DNA from: Planctomycetota bacterium
GTDB taxonomy: Bacteria > Planctomycetota > J058 > JAJDCQ01
Direction of reading: 5' to 3'
DNA length: 64,000 bases
Assembly: GCA_029260755.1 (NCBI GenBank)
Contig: JAJDCQ010000189.1
Span: 53,817 to 117,816 of the forward strand
The notes below the pieces were generated by a model. It did no database searches. It saw only the letters and a list, made by a program, of their open reading frames with translations, and was not told where the DNA came from. Made by a program: the position numbers and the translations under genes. This document shows, in pieces, positions 17,154 through 25,691 of this stretch; within the stretch, counting starts at the first letter, position 1; each line of letters begins with the position of its first letter.

Positions 17154-18260
17154 ATGAGCTGGTCCCTGATCCGGACGAACGCCCCCGCCCTCACTGTCGC
17201 CGCGGCCGCGACCGCCTTGCTCGCCGGCGGCGCCACGCCGGCGTGGGGCGGCGGCGCCCACGACCGGCGCGCCGCCCCCCCCCCCGCGCGCGAGCTCTTC
17301 GCCGCGGACGACGACGACGAGGCGCCGGACGATCGGCGCGAGCGTCTTCGCGAGCGGGCGGAGCGGGCCATCGATCGCTTCCGCGAGTGGTCGAAGAAGC
17401 GCCGCGGGGGCGGCGACTCGCGCCCCGAGACGCCGCGCGAACCGGTCGAGCCCGAGGGGCCCGATGCGCCCGACGCCTCCCCGGACGGGCCCGGCGCGGA
17501 AGACGAGGGGCGGGGATTCCCGTCGGTCCCTCGCGGCGACTACGCCGCCAAGGGGCCGTTCCGCGTCGTCTCGAAGCAGACGCCCGACGGCGAGCACTCC
17601 CTCTTCTACCCGCGGGACCTCGGCAAGGGCGGGCTCCGCCACCCGATCATCACGTGGGGCAACGGCACCGGCGCGACGCCTCGCGCCTACGCGGGCCTGC
17701 TGAAGCACTGGGCGTCGCACGGCTTCGTCGTGGTCGCCTCGAACAGCACCATGACGGGCAGCGGCAAGGAGATGCTCGCCGGCGTCGACTGGCTCCTCGC
17801 CGAGAACGAGCGATCCGGGAGCGACTTTCACGGGAAGCTCGACGGCCGGCGCATCGGCGCCGCCGGCCACAGCCAGGGCGGCGGCGGCACGATCAACGCC
17901 GGCGGCGACCGGCGGATCACGACGACGATTCCGATCGAGCCCGCCCCCGGAAAGGTGCGCGCGCTCCACGGGCCGATGTTCGTCATCGGCGGCGAGAAGG
18001 ACGCGATCGTCGCGGTCGACCGGATCGTGACGCCGCTCGTCTACCGCCCCGCGCGCGTCCCGACCGTCTACGGGATCCGCGTCGGCGCCAACCACTTCGC
18101 CCCGGTCGGGTCGGCCGAGGAGCGGATGCGCCACTACATGACGGCTTGGCTGCGCCTCCACCTCATGGGCGACGCGAGCACGCGGCGTCTCTTCTACGGC
18201 GACGACGCCACGATCGTCGGCGACGCCGACTGGATCGTGCAGCGCAAGAACATCCGCTGA
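17154..18260 (+). CDS. Secreted alpha/beta hydrolase (chlorophyllase/polyester-hydrolase-like)
   Basis: The ATG at 17154 directly follows GAGAGGAGGA; the frame is open much further upstream, but that part is a shadow. Of 368 residues, the first 35 form a signal peptide (ALTVAAAATALLAGGATPAWG). A charged, Pro-rich linker reaches residue about 120. The catalytic domain has the nucleophile elbow GHSQGG (Ser240), an Asp in GGEKDAIV and His314 in GANHFAP. The WGNGTGATPRAYAGLLKHWASHGF segment is typical of the chlorophyllase/PETase/cutinase-like branch with a cutinase-type core. The substrate is probably an ester in the periplasm or outside the cell; no closer call is possible. Confidence 0.78.
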   Translation: MSWSLIRTNAPALTVAAAATALLAGGATPAWGGGAHDRRAAPPPARELFAADDDDEAPDDRRERLRERAERAIDRFREWSKKRRGGGDSRPETPREPVEPEGPDAPDASPDGPGAEDEGRGFPSVPRGDYAAKGPFRVVSKQTPDGEHSLFYPRDLGKGGLRHPIITWGNGTGATPRAYAGLLKHWASHGFVVVASNSTMTGSGKEMLAGVDWLLAENERSGSDFHGKLDGRRIGAAGHSQGGGGTINAGGDRRITTTIPIEPAPGKVRALHGPMFVIGGEKDAIVAVDRIVTPLVYRPARVPTVYGIRVGANHFAPVGSAEERMRHYMTAWLRLHLMGDASTRRLFYGDDATIVGDADWIVQRKNIR

Positions 18261-18288
18261 TCCGCCGACGAGCGGTGATCGGTGTCGC

Positions 18289-19440
18289 CTAGGCGAGCGC
18301 CTTGGTGACGGCCTCGGCGCAGGCGGTCCCCATCTCGGAGCACTTGCTCGAGCCGCCGAGGTCGTAGGTCTTCACCGTGCCCTCGGCCATCACCGACGCG
18401 ACCGATGCCTCGATCGCGCGGGCGACCCGGACGAGCGCCGCGTCGTCGTGCTTCTCGCCGAGCCAGTCGGCCATCATCGCGCCCGCGAGGATGGCGGCGC
18501 ACGGGTTGACCTTGTCCTGGCCGGTGTACTTCGGCGCCGACCCGTGGATCGGCTCGAACATCGCGTGGTCGTCGCCGATGTTGCCGCCGGCCGCGAACCC
18601 GAGCCCGCCCGCCATCATCGAGCCGTTGTCGCTGATCACGTCGCCGGCGAGGTTCGGGGCGACCACCACGTCGAACCACTCCGGGCTCTTGGTCTGCCAC
18701 TGACAGAACGCGTCGAAGTAGGCGTAGTCGCGCTTCACGTCGGGGAACTCGGCCGCGCCGACCTCGTCGAACACCTGCCGGAAGAACCGGTGGGCGCCGA
18801 CGATGTTCGACTTCTCGACGCAGTGGACCTGCGGCCGGTCGGGGTTGCGCTTCTTCGCGAGGCGGAACGCGTAGCGGCAGACCCGCTCGGTCGCGGCCCG
18901 CGTGATCCGGATCGGCGTCTGCTTGCCGATCTCCTCGCCGGCGTCGTCGAGGATCGGCTCGGTCACGCCGGTGTAGGCGTCCTCGGTGTTCTCGCGGACG
19001 ACCACGTAGTCGACCTTCTCGGGCTGCCACACGTCGAGGAACTGGTCGTGGATCTTCGCCTGCACCCCGGGGAAGAGCTTGATCGGACGCACGTTCGCGT
19101 AGAGCTGGAGGCGCTTCCGGTTGCCGATCACCTGGGCGTAGCCGGCGAGCTGCGCGGTCGGATAGGGCTTGCCCGGCTCGGTGAAGACGTCCTTGCCGTC
19201 GATCTGGTGGCCGACGGCGCCGAGGAGCATCGCGTCCGACGCCTCGCACTTCTCGAACGACCCCTCGGGCCATTCGATGCCGTGCTCGGCGTAGTAGTGC
19301 CCGCCGCAGTCGATCTCGTCGTACTCGAACTGCTTGCCGACCGCCGCGAGCGCCGCGTCGAGCACCTTGACCGCCTCGGCGCAGACCTCGGGCCCGATCC
19401 CGTCGCCAGGCATGGTCACAATGTGGTAGCTGTTCTTCAT
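18289..19440 (-). CDS. Isocitrate/3-isopropylmalate dehydrogenase family protein, NADP-type
   Basis: A 383-aa beta-decarboxylating dehydrogenase. The N-terminus is MPGDGIGPEV. The substrate arginines lie in LYANVRPIK and VVRENTEDAYTG, the Lys in VEKSNI, and the metal-binding Asp pair in APNLAGDVISDNGSM. The coenzyme loop HGSAPKYTGQDKVNP carries the Lys-Tyr...Val pattern that marks NADP use in isocitrate dehydrogenases, rather than the Asp-Ile seen in NAD-dependent isopropylmalate dehydrogenase. Isocitrate is therefore the favoured substrate, but isopropylmalate or homoisocitrate cannot be excluded. No leucine or lysine genes lie nearby. It converges with the hydrolase gene. Confidence 0.85.
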   Translation of the reverse strand: MKNSYHIVTMPGDGIGPEVCAEAVKVLDAALAAVGKQFEYDEIDCGGHYYAEHGIEWPEGSFEKCEASDAMLLGAVGHQIDGKDVFTEPGKPYPTAQLAGYAQVIGNRKRLQLYANVRPIKLFPGVQAKIHDQFLDVWQPEKVDYVVVRENTEDAYTGVTEPILDDAGEEIGKQTPIRITRAATERVCRYAFRLAKKRNPDRPQVHCVEKSNIVGAHRFFRQVFDEVGAAEFPDVKRDYAYFDAFCQWQTKSPEWFDVVVAPNLAGDVISDNGSMMAGGLGFAAGGNIGDDHAMFEPIHGSAPKYTGQDKVNPCAAILAGAMMADWLGEKHDDAALVRVARAIEASVASVMAEGTVKTYDLGGSSKCSEMGTACAEAVTKALA

Positions 19441-19631
19441 TGAGGGCCCCCGAGGGCATGGGGGCGCCGCCGCACGCGAGGGTCAGGCGGCACCCGATTC
19501 GAGCGAGGCCAAGAGGATGCCAGGGCCGCCCCGATCGCGCCACCGCCGCGGGCGAGGCTCGAGGCGCTGGCCGAGGCCCGTCCCGCGACGGAGAATGGCC
19601 GCTCCCACGACCCGGAAGAGAGACCACGACG

Positions 19632-20435
19632 ATGAACATCGAGCTCGCCCACGGACGCCTCCACCTCGAGGTCACCGGCGAGGCCACGGCCCCGGCCGTT
19701 CTCTGGATCCACGCGTTCCCGCTCGGCGGCGCCCAGTGGCGGACGCAGGTCGATGCGATCGGCGGGCGCCGCCACGTCGTGCCCGACCTCCCGGGGTTCG
19801 GCGCGAGCCCGGCCCTCCCCGACGCCGCCCCGCTCACGATGGACCGGGCGGCGGACATCCTCGCCGCCACCCTCGATCATCTCGCGATCGACCGCGCGAG
19901 CGCCGTCGGCCTGTCGATGGGCGGCTACATCCTGATGGCCATGCTCCGGCGCCACCCGGACCGGATCGCCGCCGCCGTCCTCGCCGACACGCGCGCGCAG
20001 GCCGACACCGACGAGGGCAAGGCGAACCGCGAGGCCTTCGCCGTGAAGGTGCTCGAGGAGGGACCGAAGGCGGCGACCGTCCTCGTCCCGAAGCTCATCG
20101 CCTCGCCCGTCGACGGAGACGTGGGCCGCCGCGTCGAGTCGCTCATCCTGACGGCGTCGGCCGAGGGCATCGCGGCCGCGAGCCGCGGGATGGCCCTGCG
20201 CCCCGACTCGCGGCCGGGCCTCGCCGAGGTGAGCTGCCCGGCCCTCGCCCTCGTCGGCGCCGAGGACGGGCTCACCCCGCCCGCCGACGCCCGGCTCATC
20301 GCCGATGCGATCCCCGGCGCGACCCTCGTCGAGATCGAGGGCGCCGGCCACCTCGCCAACCTCGACCGCCCCGCCGAGACGACCCGCGCGGTCGAGGCCT
20401 TCCTCGATCGCGTGGCCGCCGGGGCGTCGAAGTGA
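19632..20435 (+). CDS. Alpha/beta fold hydrolase
   Basis: A 267-aa cytoplasmic hydrolase from ATG 19632. The oxyanion region is LWIHAFPLGG, the nucleophile elbow GLSMGG (Ser95), the acid lies in VGAEDGLTPP, and the His in GAGHLANLDRP. This is the layout of small esterases or 3-oxoadipate enol-lactonase-like hydrolases. It contains no signal peptide. The stop overlaps the GTG of the selenoprotein gene (GTGA), and that gene ends two bases before a kinase, making a coupled three-gene operon. The substrate is unknown. Confidence 0.85.
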   Translation: MNIELAHGRLHLEVTGEATAPAVLWIHAFPLGGAQWRTQVDAIGGRRHVVPDLPGFGASPALPDAAPLTMDRAADILAATLDHLAIDRASAVGLSMGGYILMAMLRRHPDRIAAAVLADTRAQADTDEGKANREAFAVKVLEEGPKAATVLVPKLIASPVDGDVGRRVESLILTASAEGIAAASRGMALRPDSRPGLAEVSCPALALVGAEDGLTPPADARLIADAIPGATLVEIEGAGHLANLDRPAETTRAVEAFLDRVAAGASK

Positions 20436-20995
20436 CCGCGACGCCGCTCCTCCTCTGGGCGTCGATCGCCTCGGCGCTCGCCGGGGGCGATCTCGTCGAC
20501 CTCGCCTCGTCTGCCGAGCTCGGCGCCGCGTTCGACGCCCTCGGCGATCGACGCCGCCTGATCGTGGTGGTCTCGCCGACCTGAGGCATCTGCGTCGACG
20601 GCGCCCGTTGGGTCGCCGAGGAGGCGCTCGCGCAGCCGGGCGCGCGCGACGTCCGCGCCATCTTCGTCTGGATGCCGGTGGTCGGGGGCGACGACCGCGC
20701 CGCCGCGCGCGCCCGCGCCGTCGAGCTCGACGACCCGCGGATCGAGCACCGCTGGGCGGGCGACCGCGCGATCGGCCGCTTCCTCCTCGCCTACCTCGAG
20801 CGCGAGGCTCCCGAGCTCGCCGACCGCCCGCCGTTCGGCGGCGGATACGTCTGGGACGCCTACCTCCTCTGGGACGCTGGCGTCCGCTGGGGCAAGGCCG
20901 GCCCGGACACCGCGCCGCGGGCCGGCGGCGCGACGATCATGAACGAGCGCGGGCCGCTCCGCCGCGCGCTCCGCCGCCGCGGTCGGCTCTACTGA
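20432..20995 (+). CDS. Probable selenocysteine-containing thioredoxin-fold protein
   Basis: Reading the in-frame TGA at 20582-20584 as selenocysteine gives one 187-aa protein from GTG 20432 to the stop at 20993-20995. The Sec is residue 51 in VVVSPTUGICVDGARW, a UxxC version of the thioredoxin CxxC site after a beta strand (RLIVVV). The rest fits a thioredoxin-like fold (VRAIFVWMPVVGGD ... YVWDAYLLWD). Three facts argue for one gene: the GTG overlaps the upstream stop, the frame is protein-like on both sides of the TGA, and the next gene's ATG is two bases after the final stop. A SECIS-like hairpin follows the TGA. It is probably a thiol/selenol oxidoreductase. A real stop or a Cys/Trp codon error is the alternative. 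Confidence 0.78.
20599..20618 (+). promoter_or_regulatory. SECIS-like hairpin
   Basis: It starts 14 bases after the in-frame TGA. C20599 pairs with G20618, GGCG (20600-20603) with CGCC (20614-20617), and CCC (20604-20606) with GGG (20610-20612). T20613 is bulged and the loop is GTT. A G at the start of a small apical loop, about 22 bases past the UGA, fits the loose bacterial SECIS rules. The bulge is on the 3' side, unlike E. coli fdhF. Confidence 0.55.
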
Positions 20996-20997
20996 CG

Positions 20998-23982
20998 ATG
21001 TCGGACGCCCCGGTCGGATCCCGCTTCGGTCCCTACGTCGTCGAGGCGCGCCTCGGCGCGGGCGGCATGGGCGCCGTCTACCGGGCGCGTCACTCCGAGA
21101 CGGGCGTCGTCCACGCCCTCAAGACCGTCCACAGTCACCTCTCCACGACGGGCGACTTCGCCCGCTTCCGGCGCGAGATGCAGACGCTCGCCCGGCTCGA
21201 CCACGTCGACGGCATCGTCCGCGTGTTCGCCTACGGGATGGAGGGCGACACGCCGTGGGCGGCGATGGAGCTCGTCGAGGGCGAGAGCCTCGGCAAGCGG
21301 ATCGCGTCGGGCCCGCTCCCGGTGCGCGAGGCGGTCGGGATCGTCGCCGTCCTCGCCCGGGCCCTCGAGGAGGTCCACCAGCTCGGCGTCCTCCACCGCG
21401 ACGTCAAGCCGTCGAACGTGATCGTCGATGCGGCGGGGCGGCCGTGCCTGATCGACTTCGGCCTCGCCCGGGTCGCGAGCGCGTCCCGGCTGACCGCCAC
21501 CGGGGAGACGCTCGGGTCGCCCGGCTACATGGCGCCCGAGCAGGTCGAGCTCGATGCCTCCGCGGACGAGGTCGGCCCGCGGACCGACGTCTACGGGCTC
21601 GGCGCCCTCCTCTACGGCTTGCTGATCGGACGCCCGCCCGTCAACGCCTCCGGCGGGCCGCTCGCCATCGTCGCCGTCCTCACCGAGTGGCCCGAGCCGC
21701 CGAGCCGGTACGCGCCGGAGATCCCCCCGGTCCTCGACGCGATCTGCCTCCAGGCCCTCCACAAGGCCGCCGGCCCGCGCCCCCGATCGGCCGCCGCCCT
21801 CGCCGAGCTCCTCGAGCGCTGGCTCGCCGGCGCGCCCGTCGTCGCCCGCGCGCCGGGGCGCGTCGACCGCCTCAAGCTCCGCATCCGGCGTCGGCGCCGC
21901 GCGGTCGCGACGGGGTCGCTCCTCATCGCCGCGGCGGTCGCCGCGGTCGCCTTCTTCGCCGCCGGAGGGGCGCCCCGCTCGCTCACGCCGGCGCACGTCG
22001 GCACGATCCGCGATCGTCTCGCCCGCCACGGCGCTCCGCTCGAGCCCGACGAGCTCCGCGGCCTCGAGGCGACCGCCGCGACCGCCGAGGCGTCCGACGA
22101 CGCCCGATCCCGTGCCGCTGCCGCGCGCCTCCTCCTCGCCCTGAACCGCGTCCTCACCTCCGAGGCGGGGGCGGCGGACGGGCTGGCCGAGCTCGTCCGG
22201 CGCGACGCGCCTCCGAGCCTGACCGACGTCGACCTCGTCGCCACCGTCCTCGCCCGCGCGTCGCGGTTCGCCGAGCTCGATCGGTTCCTCCACCGGCACG
22301 AGCCCGTCATCCCGTCCCCCCAGCGATCGGCGCGCGCCCTCGCCCGCTCCTACCTCGACCCCGGCGCGCCGCTTCCCCCGGTCGACCCCGCAGCGCTCGC
22401 GGCGCTCGTCGCTCCCCGCGTCGGGCTGCAGAGAGACGAGCGCGGTCGCGTCCTCGCCCGGGCCGCCCGCCACGCCGTCGAAGCGGGCGACGCGACGCGT
22501 GCCCTCGAGCTGCACCGCGAGGCTCTCCACAACGGGGTCATCGCCGACGACCCGGGCGGCTTCCCGACCCCGGTTCGCGCCGCGGGGGTGCGGCTCGTCG
22601 TCGACCTCCTGTTGCGCGGGGAGATCGAGGAGGCCGAGGGGGTCGCCGCGCTCGTCGTCGGGGCGCCGGGCGACGCGCGCGAGCTCCCCGTCGACGACGG
22701 GGTCGCTCTCCTCGAGGCGGTCCGCGCCGCGTTGCCCGATCAGGCCGGCCGAGGCGGGGCCGACCTCCGCCCGATCTCGCTCGGCGGGGCGCTCCTCCTC
22801 CGCCACGGGCTCGATCCGGCGTGGAACCGATGGGGCGGCGCGGTCCTCGGAGGCCTCGATCCGGCCGAGCTGCAGGCGGAGATCGAGGACCTCCTCCGGC
22901 GCGGCGAGCGGGCGCCCTCGACCCGTCGCCCGCTCTTCGCCGCCCGGGCGACGACGCTCATCGAGGCGCTCATCGAGCGGGCGAAGCTCTTCCTCGACAA
23001 CCTCTGGAAGGAGTGGCGGCCGACGCGGTCGCCCGCCAGGGACGCGCCCGCGTGGGTCACGACGATCGAGGGCTGGGGCCTCGAGCCGCCGTGGCTCCTC
23101 CTCGGCCTCGCCCGCGCCCTCGAGCGCTGGGCGCTCCCGCCGCTCGACCGCCCCGCCGCGTGGTTGAAGGAGCACGCGGAGCTCTACCGGCGCGCGGACG
23201 CCCTCTTCGAGCGCGTCCTCGACCACGACCGGACGCTGCCCGATCCCCTGCGCTGGCCGCTCGTGCCCTACCGGCTCGCGCGGGTTCGGACGAGCGAGCT
23301 CGAACGGAGCCGCGAGGCGTATCCTCTGCACGACCCCGTGGCGGCCGCGGCCCTCATCGTCGAGGCCGCGCGGATCCAGCGGGCGACCCTGCCCCGCGCC
23401 TTCGCGATCGTCGACGGCCTCGAGGGGGCCCGCCGGAGCGAGACCCACCCCCAGGCGCTCGCGGGCTGGCAACAGATCATCTCGTTCGGCGCCCGCCTCA
23501 CCAACCAGCTGATCTTCTTCGACGTTCCCGGGGACCTCTCGCGGCTCGCGCGCGTCGGCACCGAGCAGCCGCTGCCCGGAGACGGACCGCTCCGCTGCTG
23601 CGGAGGCGGCGGCGATGCCGGTCCGGGTCTCGCCGAGCTCCTCGCGAGCCTCGAGGCGCTCCACGGGGAGGACGCCGTGCGCGACGACATCGCGGAGCGG
23701 CGCGCGTCGGCGCGGCGGTGGCTCAACGACGCCGTCCTCGCGAGCGCGCGCGCCCGTCACGCCGTGCGCCACGAGCGCTGGGACGAGGCGCTCGCGGCCG
23801 CCGACGACGCCGTCGCCCGGGCCCGGTCGGTCGAGACCGGGCCGCCGGCGCGGAGCCTCTGGATCAACGAGCTGTGCATCCGGCTCGAGTGGCGGGCGCT
23901 GCTCCACCGGCGGCTCGGGAACCGGGACGCGGAGCGCGCCGACCTCGACGAGAAGGAGAAGCTGCGCGAGGAGCTCCGCTGA
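20998..23982 (+). CDS. Ser/Thr protein kinase with large helical C-terminal region
   Basis: A 994-aa Hanks-type kinase from ATG 20998. The Gly loop is GAGGMGAV (20-27), the lysine is Lys42, the catalytic loop is HRDVKPSN (His133-Asp135), DFG lies at 153 and the activation segment ends GSPGYMAPEQ. A basic stretch and one membrane helix follow (about 302-325, SLLIAAAVAAVAFFAAGG). The remaining 650 residues are helical, TPR/SEL1-like, with no strict repeat consensus, and carry a Cys-Cys pair (LRCCGGGG) near 865. It is the third gene of the hydrolase-selenoprotein-kinase operon. The kinase at 27445 has the same layout and is probably a paralogue. Confidence 0.9.
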   Translation: MSDAPVGSRFGPYVVEARLGAGGMGAVYRARHSETGVVHALKTVHSHLSTTGDFARFRREMQTLARLDHVDGIVRVFAYGMEGDTPWAAMELVEGESLGKRIASGPLPVREAVGIVAVLARALEEVHQLGVLHRDVKPSNVIVDAAGRPCLIDFGLARVASASRLTATGETLGSPGYMAPEQVELDASADEVGPRTDVYGLGALLYGLLIGRPPVNASGGPLAIVAVLTEWPEPPSRYAPEIPPVLDAICLQALHKAAGPRPRSAAALAELLERWLAGAPVVARAPGRVDRLKLRIRRRRRAVATGSLLIAAAVAAVAFFAAGGAPRSLTPAHVGTIRDRLARHGAPLEPDELRGLEATAATAEASDDARSRAAAARLLLALNRVLTSEAGAADGLAELVRRDAPPSLTDVDLVATVLARASRFAELDRFLHRHEPVIPSPQRSARALARSYLDPGAPLPPVDPAALAALVAPRVGLQRDERGRVLARAARHAVEAGDATRALELHREALHNGVIADDPGGFPTPVRAAGVRLVVDLLLRGEIEEAEGVAALVVGAPGDARELPVDDGVALLEAVRAALPDQAGRGGADLRPISLGGALLLRHGLDPAWNRWGGAVLGGLDPAELQAEIEDLLRRGERAPSTRRPLFAARATTLIEALIERAKLFLDNLWKEWRPTRSPARDAPAWVTTIEGWGLEPPWLLLGLARALERWALPPLDRPAAWLKEHAELYRRADALFERVLDHDRTLPDPLRWPLVPYRLARVRTSELERSREAYPLHDPVAAAALIVEAARIQRATLPRAFAIVDGLEGARRSETHPQALAGWQQIISFGARLTNQLIFFDVPGDLSRLARVGTEQPLPGDGPLRCCGGGGDAGPGLAELLASLEALHGEDAVRDDIAERRASARRWLNDAVLASARARHAVRHERWDEALAAADDAVARARSVETGPPARSLWINELCIRLEWRALLHRRLGNRDAERADLDEKEKLREELR

Positions 23983-23999
23983 CCGTCCGAGCGACCGGG

Positions 24000-25691
24000 T
24001 CAGTCGCCCGGCGGCGCGTCGACGCGCCAGACCCCGTCGGCGGGATCGAGGGTCCAGGTCCGCTTCCGGTCGCGGAAGGTGCGGGCGCGGTCGACGGGGC
24101 GCGGCCGCAGGAGCGAGACGCCGTCGAACGCCTCGTCCTCGGCCCGCCCCCCGGCGAGCTCGACCAGGGTCGGGGCGATGTCGATGATCTGCGCGTCGCC
24201 GCGCCGCACGCCCGGCTCCACGCTCGGCGCCCGGAGCATCATCGGAATCCGCGGCCCCCAGTCGCCTCGCACCTTCGGGAAGCCCTCGGGCTCGAGCGCC
24301 GTCGCGCCGGTGTGACGGAGCCCGTGGTCGGCCGTCACGAGGAGCGCCGCCCGGTCGCGCAGCCCGGCCCGGTCGATCGCGCCGACGAGCCGCCCGAGGA
24401 GTCGGTCGGCGTAGCGGACCTGCTCGCGGTACTGGGCGATCACGGCCTCGGGCGGGCTGCTCCGATGCCGCAGGGTGTAGTGCGATCCTCCCGAGGGCGC
24501 CCCGTCGCGGTCGAGGATGAACGGGTCGTGCGGCACCGAGAGGTGCCAGTAGACGACCCGTCCGGCCGCCGCGTCGCCGTCCGCGATGATCGCCTCGACC
24601 CGCTCGGCCTGCCGGGCGACGCCGAGGTGGACGAAGTCGCCGAGGCGCGGGACGGTCACGTGGCGGAGCGGGAGGGGGAGCATCTTCTGCGCCATCACGG
24701 CGAAGTAGCCGCCAGCGAGGAGCGGGTCGCCGTCGAGGAGGTCGCTCTTGCCGCGGAATCGGATCCGGCGCGCGCCCTCGCGGCCCGCCTCTCGCTCCCA
24801 GAGCCAGCGATCGATCCACGGCCACCCGCAGACCGCATCGATCGTGTAGCCCGGCGGCAGGTGCGCGAAGAGGGTCGGCGCCTTCCGGGCGGCGGCGCCG
24901 CGCCGCCCGGTGAGCAGGCTCGGCAGGGCGTGCCCGGTCCAGGCCTCGGTCGAGGTTGCGTCGACGAAGGTGGCCGCCTCGGCGGCGAGGGCGGCGAACG
25001 CGGGGTAGGCGTCCGCGTCGATCTCCCCGCCCTCGTCGAGGAGGGCCGGCCAGGCGAGCTCGTCGAAGACGACGAGGATCACGAGCGGGCCGGCCGCGGG
25101 GCTCCGCGTCACCTCGCCCGACGGCGGCCGCTCGGTCCAGGCGGCGCCGAGGAGGCCGGACCGGCTCGCGAACAGGATCACCAGGACGAGCGAGAGGCCG
25201 CCGAGCACCTCGGCGAACCGCGACAGCGGTCGCCAGAACCGCCAGGCGACGCCGACGGCGAGGGCGGCGACGATCGGCCAGAGGAGCGCCGTGAAGAAGA
25301 GCGCGCCGAGCGAGGGGGAGGCGATCGTCGCCTGGCGGAGGACGGCGGTCGTCGTCAGCCCGATCAGGGCCGCCCGCCAGCCTCGCTGGAGGCGCCCGGC
25401 GGCGGCGCGCTGCGCGATGGCCGCGTCGAGCGCGCCGACGACCAGGACCGGCACCGCCCAGGGCCAGAGGAGCGCCCAGACGCGGAACCAGCCGCCGGCC
25501 GGGAGCGACCGCGCGCTCCCGAGGATCTGGTTCCAGACCGCCTGGCTGGCGCCGTTCGTCACCGCCGCCAGGGCGATGGCGAACGAGCCGAGGAGGAGGC
25601 CGCCGAGCGGCGCCGGCGCCTCGGACGGGCCGGGCGCCGCGTCGCCTTCGGGCGGCGGCTCGCTCGCCGGCGGCGGCGCCTCGCCGGTCAC
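24000..25691 (-). CDS. Membrane-anchored sulfatase/alkaline-phosphatase-superfamily protein
   Basis: A 563-aa protein from a GTG at 25691 that overlaps the methyltransferase stop (GTGA). The N-terminal 180 residues have about five membrane helices (LLLGSFAIALAAVTNG, ALLWPWAVPVLVVGAL and others). The C-terminal part is a sulfatase-like domain: LVVFDELAW (metal-binding Asp), TSTEAWTGHALPSLLTGR at the usual nucleophile helix, LVTADHGLRHTG (Asp-His metal site) and DIAPTLVEL. The sulfatase C-x-P-S-R signature is absent; a Thr in the TSTEAWTGHALPSL segment may be the nucleophile, as in phosphoethanolamine or glycerol-phosphate transferases. Role: modification of a surface polymer (inference). Confidence 0.78.
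   Translation of the reverse strand: MTGEAPPPASEPPPEGDAAPGPSEAPAPLGGLLLGSFAIALAAVTNGASQAVWNQILGSARSLPAGGWFRVWALLWPWAVPVLVVGALDAAIAQRAAAGRLQRGWRAALIGLTTTAVLRQATIASPSLGALFFTALLWPIVAALAVGVAWRFWRPLSRFAEVLGGLSLVLVILFASRSGLLGAAWTERPPSGEVTRSPAAGPLVILVVFDELAWPALLDEGGEIDADAYPAFAALAAEAATFVDATSTEAWTGHALPSLLTGRRGAAARKAPTLFAHLPPGYTIDAVCGWPWIDRWLWEREAGREGARRIRFRGKSDLLDGDPLLAGGYFAVMAQKMLPLPLRHVTVPRLGDFVHLGVARQAERVEAIIADGDAAAGRVVYWHLSVPHDPFILDRDGAPSGGSHYTLRHRSSPPEAVIAQYREQVRYADRLLGRLVGAIDRAGLRDRAALLVTADHGLRHTGATALEPEGFPKVRGDWGPRIPMMLRAPSVEPGVRRGDAQIIDIAPTLVELAGGRAEDEAFDGVSLLRPRPVDRARTFRDRKRTWTLDPADGVWRVDAPPGD

Noticed and set aside
18289..19440. Naming the dehydrogenase leuB
   Set aside because: The coenzyme loop has Lys-Tyr...Val, the NADP isocitrate-dehydrogenase pattern, and no leu genes are nearby.
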